Assembly: GCA_038501785.1 (NCBI GenBank)
Contig: JBAMJR010000003.1
Coordinates: 1,189,001 to 1,253,000 of the forward strand
Origin: Myoxocephalus aenaeus
Lineage: Eukaryota; Chordata; Actinopteri; Perciformes; Cottidae
DNA length: 64,000 nt
Direction of reading: 5' to 3'
In this document: one piece after another, positions 1-10,033 of the stretch
Numbering within the stretch: position 1 is the stretch's first letter
Layout of the letters: every line of letters begins with the position of its first letter
Position numbers and translations under genes: made by a program
The notes under the pieces: generated by a model
What the model was told of the DNA's origin: nothing
What the model saw: the letters and a program-made list of their open reading frames with translations, nothing else
Databases searched by the model: none

Positions 1-882
1 TCAGCTACACCGATAAAAACAGAAACTGATGGAGAGGACTGTGGGGGATCAGGACTGTTGGTGAGAACAAAATGTTTTAGAGTGAAGCCAAAGAAAGAAT
101 CACGGCCAAGAGTTCTCACAGGAGAGAATCCATTCAGTTGTGATGTTTGTGGGAAAATATTTAGACAACAGAGAACTCTGAAGAAACACATGAGAGTCCA
201 CACAGGAGAGAAGCCATTCAGTTGTGATGAATGTGGGAAAAGATTTACAGTACAGGGAAGTCTGAAGACACACATGAGAGTCCACACAGGAGAGAAGCCA
301 TTCAGTTGTGATGTTTGTGGGAACAGATTTACAGAACAGGGAAGTCTGAAGACACACATGAGAGTCCACACAGGAGAGAAGCCATTCAGTTGTGATGTTT
401 GTGGGAACAGATTTACAGAACAGGGAAGTCTGAAGAAACACATGAGAGTCCACACAGGAGAGAAGCCATTCAGTTGTGATGTTTGTGGGAAAAGATTTAC
501 ACAACAGGGAAGTCTGAAGAAACACATGAGAATCCACACAGGAGAGAAGCCATTCAGTTGTGATGTTTGTGGGAACAGATTTACAGTACAGGGAAGTCTG
601 AAGACACACATGAGAGTCCACACAGGAGAGAAGTCATTCAGTTGTGATGTTTGTGGGAAAAGATTTACACAACAGGGAAGTCTGAAGAAACACATGCGAG
701 TCCACACAGGAGAGAAGCCATTCAGTTGTGATGTTTGTGGGAACAGATTTACAGTACAGGGAAGTCTGAAGACACACATGAGAGTCCACACAGGAGAAAA
801 GCCATTCAGTTGTGATGTTTGTGGGAAAAGATTTACAGTACAGGGACATCTGAAGACACACATGAGAGTCCACAGAGAATAG
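1..882 (+). CDS. ZnfA1, 9-finger C2H2 protein, finger exon (5' part outside window)
   Basis: Probable nuclear sequence-specific DNA-binding protein. The frame is open from base 1 (SATPIKTETDGEDCGG) to TAG at 880-882, so this is the 3' part of a finger exon whose start lies outside the window. After a basic stretch (VRTKCFRVKPKKESRPR) come nine C2H2 fingers of 28 residues, C-X2-C-X12-H-X3-H, joined by TGEKPF. The first linker is GENPF and the seventh TGEKSF. Fingers differ at the DNA-contact positions -1 (Q, V, E), 3 (T, S, H) and 6 (K, T). It nearly matches ZnfA2; differences include finger 3 (DVCGN..GS here, DECGN..GT there), finger 4 (T here, I there) and MRIH in finger 5. An ATTAAA at 949-954 is a possible poly(A) signal. 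Any start codon inside this stretch would be artificial. Confidence 0.9.
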   Translation, partial: SATPIKTETDGEDCGGSGLLVRTKCFRVKPKKESRPRVLTGENPFSCDVCGKIFRQQRTLKKHMRVHTGEKPFSCDECGKRFTVQGSLKTHMRVHTGEKPFSCDVCGNRFTEQGSLKTHMRVHTGEKPFSCDVCGNRFTEQGSLKKHMRVHTGEKPFSCDVCGKRFTQQGSLKKHMRIHTGEKPFSCDVCGNRFTVQGSLKTHMRVHTGEKSFSCDVCGKRFTQQGSLKKHMRVHTGEKPFSCDVCGNRFTVQGSLKTHMRVHTGEKPFSCDVCGKRFTVQGHLKTHMRVHRE

Positions 883-3721
883 AATTAGTTCCTTCCAGTT
901 GTGAAAGATTAATGATGCAAGTTTTCGTTCTTCTCTTTCTCTTGTTTAATTAAAAACATATGTAAAATGTCATTTGTTTGTAAATAAGATGGAGGTCAAC
1001 AGATTTTCTGAACATAAGATTAATAATTGTGTTATGTCTGTAATAGAGGAAACTAAAACCAAACTAAAAACTCTCTACAAATACATCTCTGTTTTAAAAT
1101 GCATTTAGCTGTGTAATGTTTTAAAATCTACACACAAATATTCTTATGCAAGTTTACTTTGATGACACTTCATTTTACAAATCCCATCGTTTTATATAAT
1201 TCCCTAGAAATAAGCTTCTATGTAACTGTAAACTCACAGGAAGGTTCTTCGAAAAGATATGATGGATAGTTGAGACAGTTTTAACTGCCTGATCTTATTA
1301 ATGTCTCGTATCACCTAGAAAGCCTATATTTTATTTTTTACTGTGAGAGATCGTGAAGAGTACAGATTAGCGCAGATATATCATGAAAATGGAATAAATG
1401 GTTCATCTGAATTGAACGTTCCTTTGAGAGGTGTAGGAGCCAGAGAGGAAGGAAGTGGATGGCGTTGATCGAATTCACAAGAGAGGGTGTTGGACAACCT
1501 GCAGTTTTATGTGAATTTCTCATCAACGAAGGGCCCTGGTCGTTCACTGCAGCTTTAACATAGGAAGTAAAAAAATAAAATAATCCAGAGTAAGAAAAAA
1601 AAAAAACCTTATTTGGGCAAAGGAAGAGGCACCATCTCTCCCAGCCTAGTCAGCTAAAAACCTTACATAGAAAAAAGCAAAGTAACGGACATTTGGGGGC
1701 CCAGGCACCTAAAAAGCAGAACAACCTAATGGAAAGAGGCTATAGATGGCCTTTGACCGCTAGGTCAACCCTTCGTTAGTTCCCGGGGGACAGCTAGGTC
1801 AAACCTGTGGCAGTTCCTGTGTGAAGGCTGGCAGGATGTAAGATGTGCCTGTGTGGCTAGTGTGGTGGCTGATTTCCTTCTTCGACGATGATTAAACCTT
1901 TCTTAACCTGATGCTGTATGAACTTGAATCTTACCAATCTGACTGCTCGTGAGACGCCACAGGGACTCGCTCACGACCTCAGTAATCGACACACCCACAG
2001 AACACAGAGAGTTTGGTTTAAAGTTCACTCCACATAGATTTATTTGAAACACAGTTTACAAATAAAACGAGTTGCGCCCGGTATCATTAGACAACAGCTC
2101 CCGTTCCCGTCTGTCTAACGCAACAACCCCCCAATAATCAAACAGACAATTATTATATCAACTCAAACAGGTACCACCCCCTTCTCAGTATGCCAGCTCA
2201 AGCCGGTAACCATTAAGGAAAGTGACTGCTTCGCTGACGTCCCCCTTATCGTTGTTTTGGTTTGGGCTCTCTGGCTGTCTCCTGAGCAGAACAAGGCCAC
2301 TGCAGACAGTTCTACGCTCAATGGTCCCTTCTAATCTCTCGTCAGGCTGATGATGTTAAATTACTTTTACAGTGGTACTTTACGCCTAAAACAATCTAAA
2401 CACAATACTTAATAGTACGCATTATTATAAAACATTTTCCCTCCACACTAGATATAAACAAGGCCCAGTTTTATCTCGGGGGAGAGTTGTAGGATTAAGA
2501 TAAGCAAATGAAGCAGATGTTTTTGGGAGATTCTGCTAGGTTAAAGTTCATTTTGTTAAGTGTGTGTTTATTTTAATATTACATAGTGATGCTCAGGTTT
2601 TGGGATAAAAGGTGTTTATTAGAGATCTTTATCCACCTTGCATCAGAGTATAATATATTTAGGAGGTGCCCTTACCATATAATCAATGCTTGGCTAAATG
2701 TATTATGGAACAAGAAGAATTGTAAACTCATGTCTTTATTAAGTTCAAATGTACAATCATGATGTCTAATGTTCATTCATACTTTGTAACACCATGTGAT
2801 GTTTGATAAAAATATCGAACAGCGAACTTGTCAAACTGACGTGTCAAAAAGGAGAAGTTGAAAAAGGGAGCAGAAGAAGTGGGGGCTTGGAGAAAACCCA
2901 TCTTCCCTCAGCGTCCCTGTAAGAGGTCAAGAGGTCAAGAGGTTAGATATGAGACCAAAAGTCAGGAGTTTAGTAAGATGTGTTTTGGCGTGTTAGGTGA
3001 AGAGCTGTAGCAATACTTAGCACTTTCAATAGAGCCTCTATTCTCCTAAATTCTGAGTTTTCCTTCTAAGTACTTTTGAAGTTGCATTTGTAACTGGTAC
3101 ATCGTGTTCTATCTTTTGTTAAGATAAATATTGATTGATATCAAAGATAAATAAAGTAGTGACAGTTGGTTGTTGTTGTGATTGGTGACTTAACACTTAC
3201 ACTACAAATATAAAGCACAACAGTAGACTGTTTAACATTACTATTGTCTTGTGTCATCTAGAAAGCCTTTATTTTATTTGTACTATTGTCTACAGGCAAG
3301 CAAACTGTTCAACATATGTATGCATAACATAAATTCAACTGTCCTGATATTCTGTGTGGAAAAGAGCAAGTTGGCCAACGTTCTGCTTTTCACACTTGGC
3401 GTGCTGACTGCTACATTTCTGGAGGTCAAAGAACAAAATGTACTTCAGCTATTTGGTTACGGTTGAGGAGGAACTCGGGGTGAATATCGTGATCATTTAA
3501 ACAGCTGATTTTCATTTAGTTTTGTTCTGTTATTCCTGCTAACCTTACCGTCTATCATTCACAATATCATTTAGTTTAATTTGATGAAAACATTTGCCAA
3601 AGTCCTCATTTTGAAAGGGGACTTTTAATTTAGTTTTTTCAGAAAACGAATAAAGTAAAAACAACCTCAACTAACCTACTTTTCTCTAATTCTTTATTTG
3701 TTTGTTCTTTTTTTCATTTAG
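883..3721. other. 3' UTR and non-coding spacer downstream of ZnfA1
   Basis: No gene recognised. The start is the ZnfA 3' UTR. From about 1600 to 2440 a stretch present in all four units is richer in G+C and LTR-like in look (GATTAAACCTTTCTTAACC, CTCGTGAGACGCCACAGGG), but no ends or target duplication could be found because no unit lacks it. Short ORFs here are not conserved: the 18-bp deletion in unit 3 and the frameshift at the ggccaacg/ggctcg site break them. Confidence 0.5.
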
Positions 3722-3957
3722 CAAATAGCGCTGATAACAACAGTCCTCACACTCCCTCAATTCTTGATCCACAGGAGGAGGAGGAGAATCTTTTAGTGAG
3801 GGTCTGACGTCTTCCTCTCCTCCTATCTTTCACACTCTCTCTGTTGTCACACCCTGGAGCACGGATTGACCTCGTGACCTTACACCTTTGGTTTCTTCTC
3901 CATCTTCACCATGTCTGAGAACTCTGTGAGTTTGAAGAGGAAGAAACATAGACCCAG
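3722..3957 (+). other. Orphan exon pair upstream of ZnfB1 (candidate coding exons)
   Basis: A good acceptor (TTTTTTTCATTTAG) at 3721 precedes a short open stretch, 3722-3807, encoding NSADNNSPHTPSILDPQEEE and then a stop. At 3911-3957 an ATG opens a 47-nt exon (MSENSVSLKRKKHRP) ending in a strong donor, CAG|GTGAGG. The basic run KRKKHR looks like a nuclear-localisation motif. The 47-nt exon keeps its frame in all four units, with HRP in units 1 and 2 and HRA in units 3 and 4. No family is recognised. It may be a 5' exon of an alternative ZnfB transcript (ZnfB exon 1 lies 1.9 kb downstream) or a relic of another gene. Confidence 0.35.
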
Positions 3958-5339
3958 GTGAGGTTGGGATTTAATGAAGCTGTATTTCACAAAGATAGTT
4001 TTGTGTTATTTTCTCCCTCTGATAACAAGTATGCACAATTTTAAAAACTACAAAACACCTGGGATATGTCGACATTACCTCTGTATCATGCTGAGCTCAT
4101 TAGCTGTTGAAGTAAACAAAAAGAAAGCTCATGTTTTAAATTTAACAATCTAATGTAGTTTGTAAAAGTCGTGATGCTAGTCCTGCTTATTGTGTATTGG
4201 TGTGTGTTTGCTGTCATTAGATAAACAACATGCACTCTGATGTCGGCGTTGTCAGGTCATCTTGCCGGGGCTTAAGCCCTGATGTTCTGAGTGAAGCCCT
4301 GAATATCATTTAAAATGATCCTTCAAACATAATATATTTAACAGAGTCAGGATAGTTTACAGTTTAATAATCAACTTTAAAGTCCAAAATGACATCAGTA
4401 CAATGACACAGTTAACTTCATAAATTATCTCTCCTCGTCCCAACATTTGTATTTTGACTGTCATTCATTTTCAAAGAAATAAACAAACTGATGGCATTAT
4501 TATTATTATTATTATTATTAATACAATGTTCTCTAGATGTCGACACAATAATCATTGTCTGATATCAGATATTCATTCCGAGTAAAGTAAAAAGTCCTGC
4601 ATTTTAAAATATTACTCAACTAAAAGTACAAAGGTATTAGCATCAACGTAAACTTAAAGTACCAAAAGTAAACGTACTCATCATACAGAATGGCCCGTTT
4701 CAGAATATTATTGAAGTATATTTATTGGTGCTTTATTGTGTTCATCACTTGAACGTTACGGCTCGTAAAAGTGGAACTAATTTGATTGACTCCATTAACT
4801 GCTGGGTAGATTTATCTATAATAATACATCAATGTATTAGTTTATTATATTTTGAGACGTCGTTACAAATAATCAATTTATTCGATTTTTTAAAACAGCT
4901 TCAATAACTAAACGAAATGTTTGATGAATAAATCTGCACTCAAAAGCAGCTGGTTATTGATTGAATTGATCAGATAAATCACAGAAACACCTGGTCCTGC
5001 ACAGCGTTTAATCCTTCAAATTAAAAGCCCTGAACATGAATAATGAGAGAGGGAAACCAACATACTACAAATGTAATTATAGTTTATAATATTGAATATT
5101 TTTCTTTTTTAGGTGAAACTACATTGGATCACTGAATCATACCCACTCAAATGAAACGCATTAAAAACAAACTAATTTAAACTATGTCGTCTCATGCAAA
5201 GTCAAAGCCAGGATTTTAGAAATACTGAAGTCCCGTAATAATACATGTTTGACTTGCCAACAAAAACATCTGTACATAAGTATTTTTTCTTCTTTTTCAC
5301 GTTATATATTAATTTAACAGTTAATAAATTATCAAACAC
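3958..5339. other. Non-coding spacer, unit 1
   Basis: AT-rich DNA with a (TTA)n microsatellite at about 4496-4520 and no convincing ORF. It is conserved almost base for base in units 2 and 3. In unit 4 about 150 bp around 60750 are missing. I see no gene. Confidence 0.5.
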
Positions 5340-5622
5340 AAGATCATATCCAATATCAGGCAATGAGAAAATGCACCTGTGCTTTTAAAACAACTCCAAC
5401 GGCGACACTACCGGTGGAAATGGGTGAAAGGCTTCTAGAATTACGAAGAGCGCAGTTGGCATTAAGTTATTGGGCTAATCTAGAGGGCCTTTTATTATTA
5501 TTTATTAATAATGCAAGTACTAGACATCCTGATTCACACTCCAAACCAGTTGGTGGCGGAAATGCACCAAACAGTTGTTTGCCCACCGACAGTAATCCTC
5601 AAAGAAGAAGAAGAAGAAGAAG
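5340..5622 (+). mobile_element. 3' relic of a non-LTR retrotransposon with (GAA)n tail
   Basis: The frame from 5363 includes VEMGERLLELRRAQLALSYW, which resembles the C-terminal end of reverse-transcriptase ORFs of fish LINEs (a G-P-L-x-LRR-x-L-x-L-x-YW pattern). It is followed by a short 3' sequence and a (GAA)n tail at 5601-5622, as expected for a heavily 5'-truncated copy. It lies directly upstream of the GC-rich ZnfB promoter area. The family assignment is from memory and uncertain. The 110-residue ORF running through it is not a host gene. Confidence 0.4.
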
Positions 5623-5644
5623 ACCCGGATGTTGTTCCATTAGC

Positions 5645-5655
5645 AACATGGCGGC
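5645..5655 (+). promoter_or_regulatory. YY1-like site in presumed ZnfB1 promoter
   Basis: AACATGGCGGC matches the AAnATGGCGGC core bound by YY1. It lies about 200 bp upstream of the ZnfB start, in a GC-richer island, and is identical in all four units. The role as promoter element is inferred. Confidence 0.45.
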
Positions 5656-5855
5656 TACCGTCAGGAGCAACGGCAGCGTCTCGTTGTTGTGTTGATAAAG
5701 TGTGTTGTTCCTCTGACTCTCCCGGTAGCCTACACATATATAGAAGTTAGCTTAGCATGCTGGAAACAGACCGACGGGGACGGAAGTCATCAACACAGCT
5801 CGTCCCAGTTTATTGGAGAGGAAACGGGGTTTGTGACGGAGTTTGTGTGGAGAAA

Positions 5856-6048
5856 ATGTCTAAAGTCCAAATGCTGAGATCTGTAGTCAACCAGCGACTA
5901 ACTGCGGCTGCTGAAGAGATATTTGGGCTGTTTGAAAGAACGATAGCAGAGTACGAGGAGGAACTTTCTGCTTCTAAAGAGGAGAACGAGCGGCAACGGA
6001 GACTACTGGACGCTGTTTTCAACCCGGAAGTCCGGATACAAAGAGCAG
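5856..6048 (+). CDS. ZnfB1 exon 1 (N-terminal coiled-coil domain)
   Basis: Encodes 64 residues plus one base: MSKVQMLRSVVNQRLTAAAE, then EIFGLFERTIAEYEEEL and a basic-acidic tail ending in FNPEVRIQRA. This is the first-exon module of many percomorph C2H2 genes: a helical, heptad-like segment thought to mediate dimerisation or partner binding. The ATG at 5856 is chosen because the module starts there in the family; an upstream in-frame ATG at 5757 would add 33 untypical residues. The exon ends GCAG|GTTGGT with phase-1 splicing. It splices across a minisatellite-rich intron to the finger exon at 7516. Confidence 0.75.
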
Positions 6049-6101
6049 GTTGGTTCTGTTTGTTTCTTCATCACTTTAAACTGATGGAAGCAGTTCTGGA
6101 G

Positions 6102-7029
6102 GAAGTATTCACATCATGTACTGAGGTAGAGTTACAGGTACTGAAGTATTCACATCATGTACTGAGGTAGAGTTACAGGTACTGAAGTATTCACATCATG
6201 TACTGAGGTAGAGTTACAGGTACTGTACTGAAGTATTCACATCATGTACTGAGGTAGAGTTACAGGTACTGAAGTATTCACATCATGTACTGAGGTAGAG
6301 TTACAGGTACTGAAGTATTCACATCATGTACTGAGGTAGAGTTACAGGTACTGTACTGAAGTATTCACATCATGTACTGAGGTAGAGTTACAGGTACTGA
6401 AGTATTCACATCATGTACTGAGGTAGAGTTACAGGTACTGTACTGAAGTATTCACATCATGTACTGAGGTAGAGTTACAGGTACTGAAGTATTCACATCA
6501 GGTACTGAGGTAGAGTTACAGGTACTGTACTGAAGTATTCACATCATGTACTGAGGTAGAGTTACAGGTACTGAAGTATTCACATCATGTACTGAGGTAG
6601 AGTTACAGGTACTGTACTGAAGTATTCACATCATGTACTGAGGTAGAGTTACAGGTACTGAAGTATTCACATCATGTACTGAGGTAGAGTTACAGGTACT
6701 GTACTGCAGTATTCACATCATGTACTGAGGTAGAGGTACAGGTACTGTACTGAAGTATTCACATGTACTGAGGTAGAGTTACAGGTACTGTACTGCAGTA
6801 TTCACATCATGTACTGAGGTAGAGTTACAGGTACTGTACTGCAGTATTCACGTCATGTACTGAGGTAGAGTTACAGGTACTGTACTGAAGTATTCACATC
6901 ATGTACTGAGGTAGAGTTACAGGTACTGTACTGCAGTATTCACGTCATGTACTGAGGTAGAGTTACAGGTACTGTACTGAAGTATTCACATCATGTACTG
7001 AGGTAGAGTTACAGGTACTGTACTGAAGT
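6102..7029 (+). repeat. 41/46-bp minisatellite in ZnfB1 intron
   Basis: About 21 tandem copies of a unit beginning ACTGAAGTATTCACATCATG and containing TGAGGTAGAGTTACAGGTAC. It occurs as a 41-bp form and a 46-bp form with an added ACTGT. It begins about 50 bp after the exon 1 donor. Each unit contains donor-like AG|GTA words (GAGGTAGAG, CAGGTACTG). Confidence 0.92.
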
Positions 7030-7041
7030 GTTTAAACACGT

Positions 7042-7505
7042 TCATACTTTTTACTGAACTACACCTCAGAGGTGAATATTGTACTTTTACTGTACATCTT
7101 AGAGGTAATATATTTATACGGAACTACATCAGTGGTGAATATTGTACTTTTTACTGTACATCTTATATTGTACTTTTTTCTGAACTACACCTCAGAGGTA
7201 CATATTGTACTTTTTTCTGAACTACACCTCAGAGGTACATGTTGTACTCTTTACTGTACTACACCTCAGAGGTACATATTGTGCTTTTTACTGTAATTTC
7301 TTAGCTTAATATTGTACCTTTTACTGTACTACACCTCAGAGGTGAAAATTGTACTCTTTTATTAAGATACATCTTAGAGATACATATTGTACTTTTTACG
7401 GAACTACAACAGAGGTGAATATTGTACTTTTTACTGTACTAGATCCTAGATGTACATATTGTACTTTTTACTGTACTACATCTCAGATGTACTTATTGTA
7501 TTCTT
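7042..7505 (+). repeat. Degenerate about 38-bp satellite before the ZnfB1 finger exon
   Basis: Diverged tandem copies built from CTACACCTCAGAGGTACATA and TTGTACTTTTTACTGTA. They run up to the acceptor of exon 2 and are older and more diverged than the preceding minisatellite. The TACGGAACTACATCAGTGG at about 7118-7136 corresponds to the site where Tc1 sits in units 3 and 4. Small ORFs here are repeat artefacts. Confidence 0.8.
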
Positions 7506-7515
7506 TACATTAAAG

Positions 7516-8534
7516 AGGACCAGGAGGACCCAGAGACCCCACACATTAAAGAGGAACAGGAGGAACCAGAGCCCCCACACATTAAAGAGGAACAGGAGGA
7601 CCCAGAGCCCCCACACATTAAAGAGGAACAGGAGGACCCAGAGCCCCCACACATTAAAGAGGAACAGGAGGACCCAGAGACCCCACACATTAAAGAGGAA
7701 CAGGAGGAACTCTGGACCAGTCAGGAGGGAGAGCAGCTTCATGGGCTGGAGGAGGCTGGTATCAAGTTCTCATTCACGCCTGTAAAGAGTGAAGATGATG
7801 ATGAAGAAGAAGAAGAAGCTCAGTCCTCACAGCTTCATCAAAGACAAACTGAACAGATGGAAACAGAAGATGATGGAGCGGATTGTGGAGGATCAGAACC
7901 AGAGACTGATGAGACTGATGACAGTAGAGATTGGAAGGAGACTCAGGAACCTCAGTCAGACTCAAACCCTCTGCAAAACAATGAAGTACCTGTAAGTGAT
8001 GTGAATTGTAGTACTGGAAATACATCAGTCAGCTCGCCTGAATGTGCTGGAACCTCTGACCACAAGAGACATCTGAAGAGACACACTAGATCCAAAACAG
8101 GAGTGAAACCATTTATTTGTTCAATGTGTGGTCAAACATTTTCACTAAAGGGAGACCTGAAACGTCACATGATTATCCATACAGGAGTGAAACCATTTAG
8201 TTGTTCAGTTTGTGGTAAAACATTTTCACGAAAGGATCAACTGAAATCTCACATGACTATCCACACAGGAGTGAAACCATTTAGTTGTTCCGTGTGTAGT
8301 AGAACATTTGCACGAAAGAGAAACCTGAACGATCACATGACTATCCACACAGGAGTGAAACCATTTAGTTGTTCCACGTGTAGTAAAACATTTTCACGAA
8401 AGAGATACCTGAACGATCACATGACTATCCACTCAGGAGTGAAAGCATTTCATTGTTCAGTTTGTGGTAAAACATTTTCACTCAAGCCAACTCTGAAACA
8501 ACATTTAGAAGTCCACACTAGAGAAACAAATTAG
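7516..8534 (+). CDS. ZnfB1 exon 2: acidic HIKEE repeat plus 5 C2H2 fingers
   Basis: Probable nuclear DNA-binding protein of 403 residues when joined to exon 1. The acceptor ACATTAAAG|AGGACC restores frame (phase 1) as E-DQEDPE. Five copies of HIKEEQE(D/E)PE follow, encoded by a 36-bp DNA repeat; I-K-E-E fits the SUMO-acceptor pattern. Next come ELWTSQEGEQLHGLEEAGI, a Glu/Asp-rich region, and five C2H2 fingers at about residues 258-397. Linkers are TGVKPF or SGVKAF rather than TGEKPF. Contact residues (-1,2,3,6) include L-G-D-R, R-D-Q-S, R-R-N-D, R-R-Y-D and L-P-T-Q. The stop is TAG at 8532. The DVQQLL segment that follows exon 1 in ZnfA is missing here. The finger region is certain; the exact acceptor is less so. 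Confidence 0.85.
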
Positions 8535-8605
8535 TCGTGGAGTTTGCTCAACAAGATTCTCTCGTCTGTTATTTATCAAATCTCAAGTGTATTGATGAGA
8601 TCAGA

Positions 8606-8611
8606 AATAAA
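8606..8611 (+). terminator. Poly(A) signal of ZnfB1
   Basis: AATAAA lies 72 bases after the ZnfB1 stop, the first canonical hexamer in the 3' UTR. Conserved in unit 2. Confidence 0.6.
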
Positions 8612-8707
8612 TGAGACATAGTTAAACACATAAAAACTGTCATGATACAGACTGCAGAATAAGTTTATTCAGCAAAGATGAAGCTACACATCAATTTAAA
8701 TTCTCTT

Positions 8708-8755
8708 GAAACATGCAACAATATCATAGAAACCTATGATATTGTTGCATGTTTC
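8708..8755. repeat. Perfect 22-bp inverted repeat with 4-nt loop
   Basis: The left arm starts GAAACATGCAACAATA and ends in CATAG at 8729. The loop is AAAC at 8730-8733, and the right arm at 8734-8755 is its exact reverse complement. It lies about 100 bp past the ZnfB1 poly(A) signal. It could be a hairpin RNA, a cruciform or a tiny palindromic element. Confidence 0.85.
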
Positions 8756-10033
8756 GTGTGTAATGTATTGTCATGTATATATTAATTATAATTGTTTTAA
8801 GTTGTCAAAGTATTCCATGTCCCCTATGCAGCACTATGGTTTGAGCTGAATTATCATAGGTGATAAAACTGAGGGAAATATTTAACCTTCTTTCTCTTCA
8901 GCAACGTTTTCTCTCCAGTTTAAACTCATTACTTCCTTGATTTAGTTTAATCTTCTCCATCCTTCTTTCTTCATCATCCTCTACTGATCTCATCTCTTTG
9001 AGAGTTAGGGATTCTGTCCTTTGTTTTAGAACGTGAATATTTTACCTTTTGTTCTCTCTGATTTACTACTATTGTAATAGTTATAATAAAACAGTATTCT
9101 GTTCTAATTGTTTTCATGGTGGCTCTCAAACAGTTGTTCAGCCAATGTTTTCACCAAAATGACTTCCGTTAAATCTTGTTCTTCCATATTTGCCCCAGTG
9201 TTTGTAGCTAAGCTGCAGCAGCAGCCTGGTTTTCTTTTTAACCAGAGCAAGAGAGGCCCTGATTGGTGATGATCCAGTGGCGGTTCTACATGTAATTACG
9301 CCCCGGGCGAGACCCCCCCCCCCCCCCCCCCCCCCCGCCGGGAACATTTTTTTATTTTTTATTATAAACTTAAATCCCTCAATTGCACAAATCATTCAAT
9401 AGAACATTTGAATAACATACTTAAGAGAATCAATGCACACAATTCTGCACAACACAGTATAAGTTACAACATAACTGACTTAAGCCCACTAATTGCATTA
9501 GAGTACTGCTCTATAGCCTACAGTGGATCCCCCCGTTCCCCCCCTTGTCCGTTCCATTTGGGAGACCCAGAGGTGAACTATTCCACCGCGCCCCCTCCCC
9601 TTCCCCCTTCTCACACATGATCGATAGACGGTAGTGATGTGAATTCCGGCTCTTTTTAGGGAACCGGCTCTTTTGGCTCGGCTCACTAAAAAGAGCCGGC
9701 TGCCAAATGGCTCTTCAGATTTTTTGGTGCTTAAATTAATTCATTACCAACAATAATGTAAAATTATGCGCAATATGAATTACTAATGTAAAAAAAAAAC
9801 ATGGACTATATCAAATGTTTATTATATAAATACACTTTTATTTATACACTCTACAGAGTGATAAAACTAAATTAGAAAGTCCAAAAACAAAGTTTAACTA
9901 TTTACAAATGAACTTAACTAACTTTTAACTATTTTAAACTTTTAGCTTTTTAATACTTAACAGATTGAAAGTAAAACAACATACAGAAGCTTACAGAATC
10001 ACACAACAAAATATAAATTAAAATGTGTAAAAC

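Noticed and set aside
1600..2440. Possible LTR in the spacer after ZnfA
   Set aside because: LTR-like look only; all four units have it, so no empty site or target duplication could be shown.
3251..3466. 71-codon ORF, also at 21463, 42378 and 58918
   Set aside because: The frame is broken differently in units 2 and 4, has no domain and no conserved reading frame.
5363..5695. 110-codon ORF with a poly-Arg run before ZnfB exon 1
   Set aside because: It is a LINE C-terminal relic plus the (GAA)n tail; the Arg run comes from the microsatellite.
6102..7029. CRISPR-like array
   Set aside because: The repeats are head-to-tail without unique spacers, in a eukaryotic intron; they are minisatellites.
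7450..7785. + strand ORF with repeated TLKRNRRTQSPH, and antisense FNVWGLWVLL repeats
   Set aside because: Wrong frames of the HIKEE repeat; the true frame is fixed by the finger part downstream.
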